Shown here piece after piece: positions 23,036-24,154 of a DNA stretch of 24,154 nucleotides. Source of the stretch: JBBIOI01 sp037443425 (GTDB lineage Bacteria; Desulfobacterota; BSN033; UBA1163). The stretch spans positions 1 through 24,154 of the forward strand of contig JBBIOI010000046.1 of the NCBI GenBank assembly GCA_037443425.1, in the 5' to 3' direction. Below the pieces are notes generated by a model. That model had not been told where the DNA came from and made no database searches. It worked only from the letters and a program-made list of their open reading frames with translations. Each line of letters starts with the position of its first letter. Positions within the stretch are counted from its first letter, which is position 1. The position numbers were made by a program, and so were the translations under genes.

Positions 23036-24154
23036 ATGGCCTTAAGAGATGCAAAACAGTATATCGAAAGTCTTAGAGATGGACGCGTGATATATATCCA
23101 TGGGAAAAGGGTAGAAGATGTAACAGGACACCCAATCTTAAGAAGGGCAATAGAGCATGCTGCAATAGATTATGAACTTCATAAAAAGGAAGGCCTCTGG
23201 GATCTCATGATTACAAGATCGCCAACAACAGGCAATGAGATCAGGCGATATTTTGAGATTCCAAGATCTTCAGAGGATCTATTAAGAAGACGTAAATTGA
23301 TCGAAACAGCAACAACCCATGGAGATGCAATCATCCTGTTTATGAAAGAGATCGGAACAGATGCACTGAATGCACTTGCAATGATTACTTATATTATGGA
23401 TAAGAAAAATGGAACAGAATATTCAAAAAGGGTTGCAGATTATAGAGAATATCTTCAGGAAAACGACCTAAGCATGGCGGGCGCAGTAACAGATGTCAAA
23501 GGAGACCGAAGCCTTACTCCTTCCCGTCAGGCAATGCCTTACTTTTATCTTAAGGTGATCGATCGAAGTAAGGACGGAGTTGTGGTAAAAGGTGCAAAGG
23601 TTCATACTACATCTGCTCCGATAACGAACGAACTGATAGTTCTTCCAACTCGTGCAATGACAGAGGCAGACCGTGATTATTGCATCGCATTTGGAATCCC
23701 TGTCAACACAAAAGGGATTAAGATTATCAGTAGACCCGAACTTGAAGATATATCTTGGTTCGATTATCCAATAACATCAAGACATATTACGCTTGAAGCC
23801 ATGACCATATTTGATGAGGTTTTTGTCCCCCGAGAAAGAATCTTTATGGATGGAGAATGGGAATTTGCTGGTCCCCTTGCTAACACCTTTGCTACATGGC
23901 ACAGGTTTACAGGGATTTCTTATAAACCTCCTTTTGCTGATGTGATGATAGGCGCAGCTCAATTGATTGCTGATTATAATGGTGTTGCAAGGGCCTCTCA
24001 TATAAGAGACAAGATCACAGAGCTTATCATCTATGCAGAGACTATAAGGACCTTTGCAAAGGCAGCGGCCGTCGAATGTATTATAACTGAGAACGGGATA
24101 GCCTATCCCAATCCAATTCTTAGCAATATGGGAAAACATTTCTTTGCAACCCAT
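23036..24154 (+). CDS. 4-hydroxybutyryl-CoA dehydratase/HpaB-family flavoprotein lacking the Fe-S ligands, 3' end missing
   Basis: The frame from ATG 23036 (after AAAGGAGGT) is open to the edge, 373 codons. The sequence follows the AbfD/HpaB family: TDVKGDRSLTPS near 152-163, VVVKGAKVHTTSA near 182-194, FDEVFVPRERIFMDGEWEFAG near 259-279, and ADYNGVARASH near 312-322. In 4-hydroxybutyryl-CoA dehydratase a [4Fe-4S] cluster is held by Cys99, Cys103, His292 and Cys299. Aligned by eye, these are Leu101, Glu105, His289 and Tyr296 here, so only the histidine remains. The protein may act as a flavin enzyme without a cluster: a desaturase, hydroxylase or isomerase of an acyl-CoA. It is 10 bases after the SDR in the same operon. 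Confidence 0.88.
   Translation, partial: MALRDAKQYIESLRDGRVIYIHGKRVEDVTGHPILRRAIEHAAIDYELHKKEGLWDLMITRSPTTGNEIRRYFEIPRSSEDLLRRRKLIETATTHGDAIILFMKEIGTDALNALAMITYIMDKKNGTEYSKRVADYREYLQENDLSMAGAVTDVKGDRSLTPSRQAMPYFYLKVIDRSKDGVVVKGAKVHTTSAPITNELIVLPTRAMTEADRDYCIAFGIPVNTKGIKIISRPELEDISWFDYPITSRHITLEAMTIFDEVFVPRERIFMDGEWEFAGPLANTFATWHRFTGISYKPPFADVMIGAAQLIADYNGVARASHIRDKITELIIYAETIRTFAKAAAVECIITENGIAYPNPILSNMGKHFFATH

Noticed and set aside
23036..24154. True 4-hydroxybutyryl-CoA dehydratase (AbfD)
   Set aside because: Three of four [4Fe-4S] ligands are missing by alignment.
23777..24154. Minus-strand open frame across the right end
   Set aside because: It lies antisense inside the well-supported HpaB-family gene and has no family resemblance, consistent with a shadow frame.

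Overview
The window is an AT-rich bacterial segment with closely packed operons. It most resembles an anaerobe of the Desulfobacterota (deltaproteobacterial) kind. That view rests on an F420-non-reducing-hydrogenase (Mvh)/heterodisulfide-reductase-like module, two TRAP carboxylate importers, and anaerobic acyl-CoA-type catabolic genes. No rRNA, tRNA, insertion sequence or CRISPR array is visible, so the taxonomic guess is inference only.

Region 1 (1-2858, minus strand) is a redox module transcribed from a likely promoter at 2830-2858. It holds a GltD/HdrA-like FAD and NAD(P) oxidoreductase with a ferredoxin tail, then an MvhD-like [2Fe-2S] protein, then an MvhG-like hydrogenase small subunit that runs off the left edge. 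The first two genes are broken by three apparent single-base indels in short homopolymers. These are either assembly errors or genuine decay.

Region 2 (2909-14376, minus strand) is one long, tightly coupled operon. In transcription order it encodes a TRAP solute receptor (DctP), a fumarate-reductase-like flavoprotein, a miniature [2Fe-2S] partner, a fused TRAP permease (DctQM), an aconitase-superfamily hydro-lyase pair (LeuCD-like), two M24 pita-bread-fold proteins with degenerate metal sites, a second LeuCD-like pair, and a DUF3047 secreted protein. The order suggests uptake of an organic di- or tricarboxylate, flavin-dependent dehydrogenation, and two hydration/dehydration steps, with M24 enzymes of unknown chemistry. 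The substrate cannot be read from sequence. This operon is the best candidate in the window for an undescribed pathway.

Region 3 (14392-16005) has a divergently transcribed small-gene group on the plus strand: a frameshifted small gene, a 69-residue basic protein and an MltB-type lytic transglycosylase. A convergent tautomerase-family gene on the minus strand follows. After it comes a roughly 380-base gene-free stretch with two tandem, similarly shaped hairpins and another palindrome.

Region 4 (16391-24154, plus strand) is a second catabolic operon with a good sigma-70-type promoter. It encodes a thiolase, a second TRAP system (DctP, separate DctQ and DctM), an acyl-CoA ligase, an SDR oxidoreductase, and a 4-hydroxybutyryl-CoA dehydratase/HpaB-family protein cut off at the right edge. 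The last has lost the three cysteines that bind the [4Fe-4S] cluster in the dehydratase. Together these suggest import of a carboxylic acid, activation to a CoA thioester, flavin-dependent and SDR oxidation, and thiolytic cleavage.
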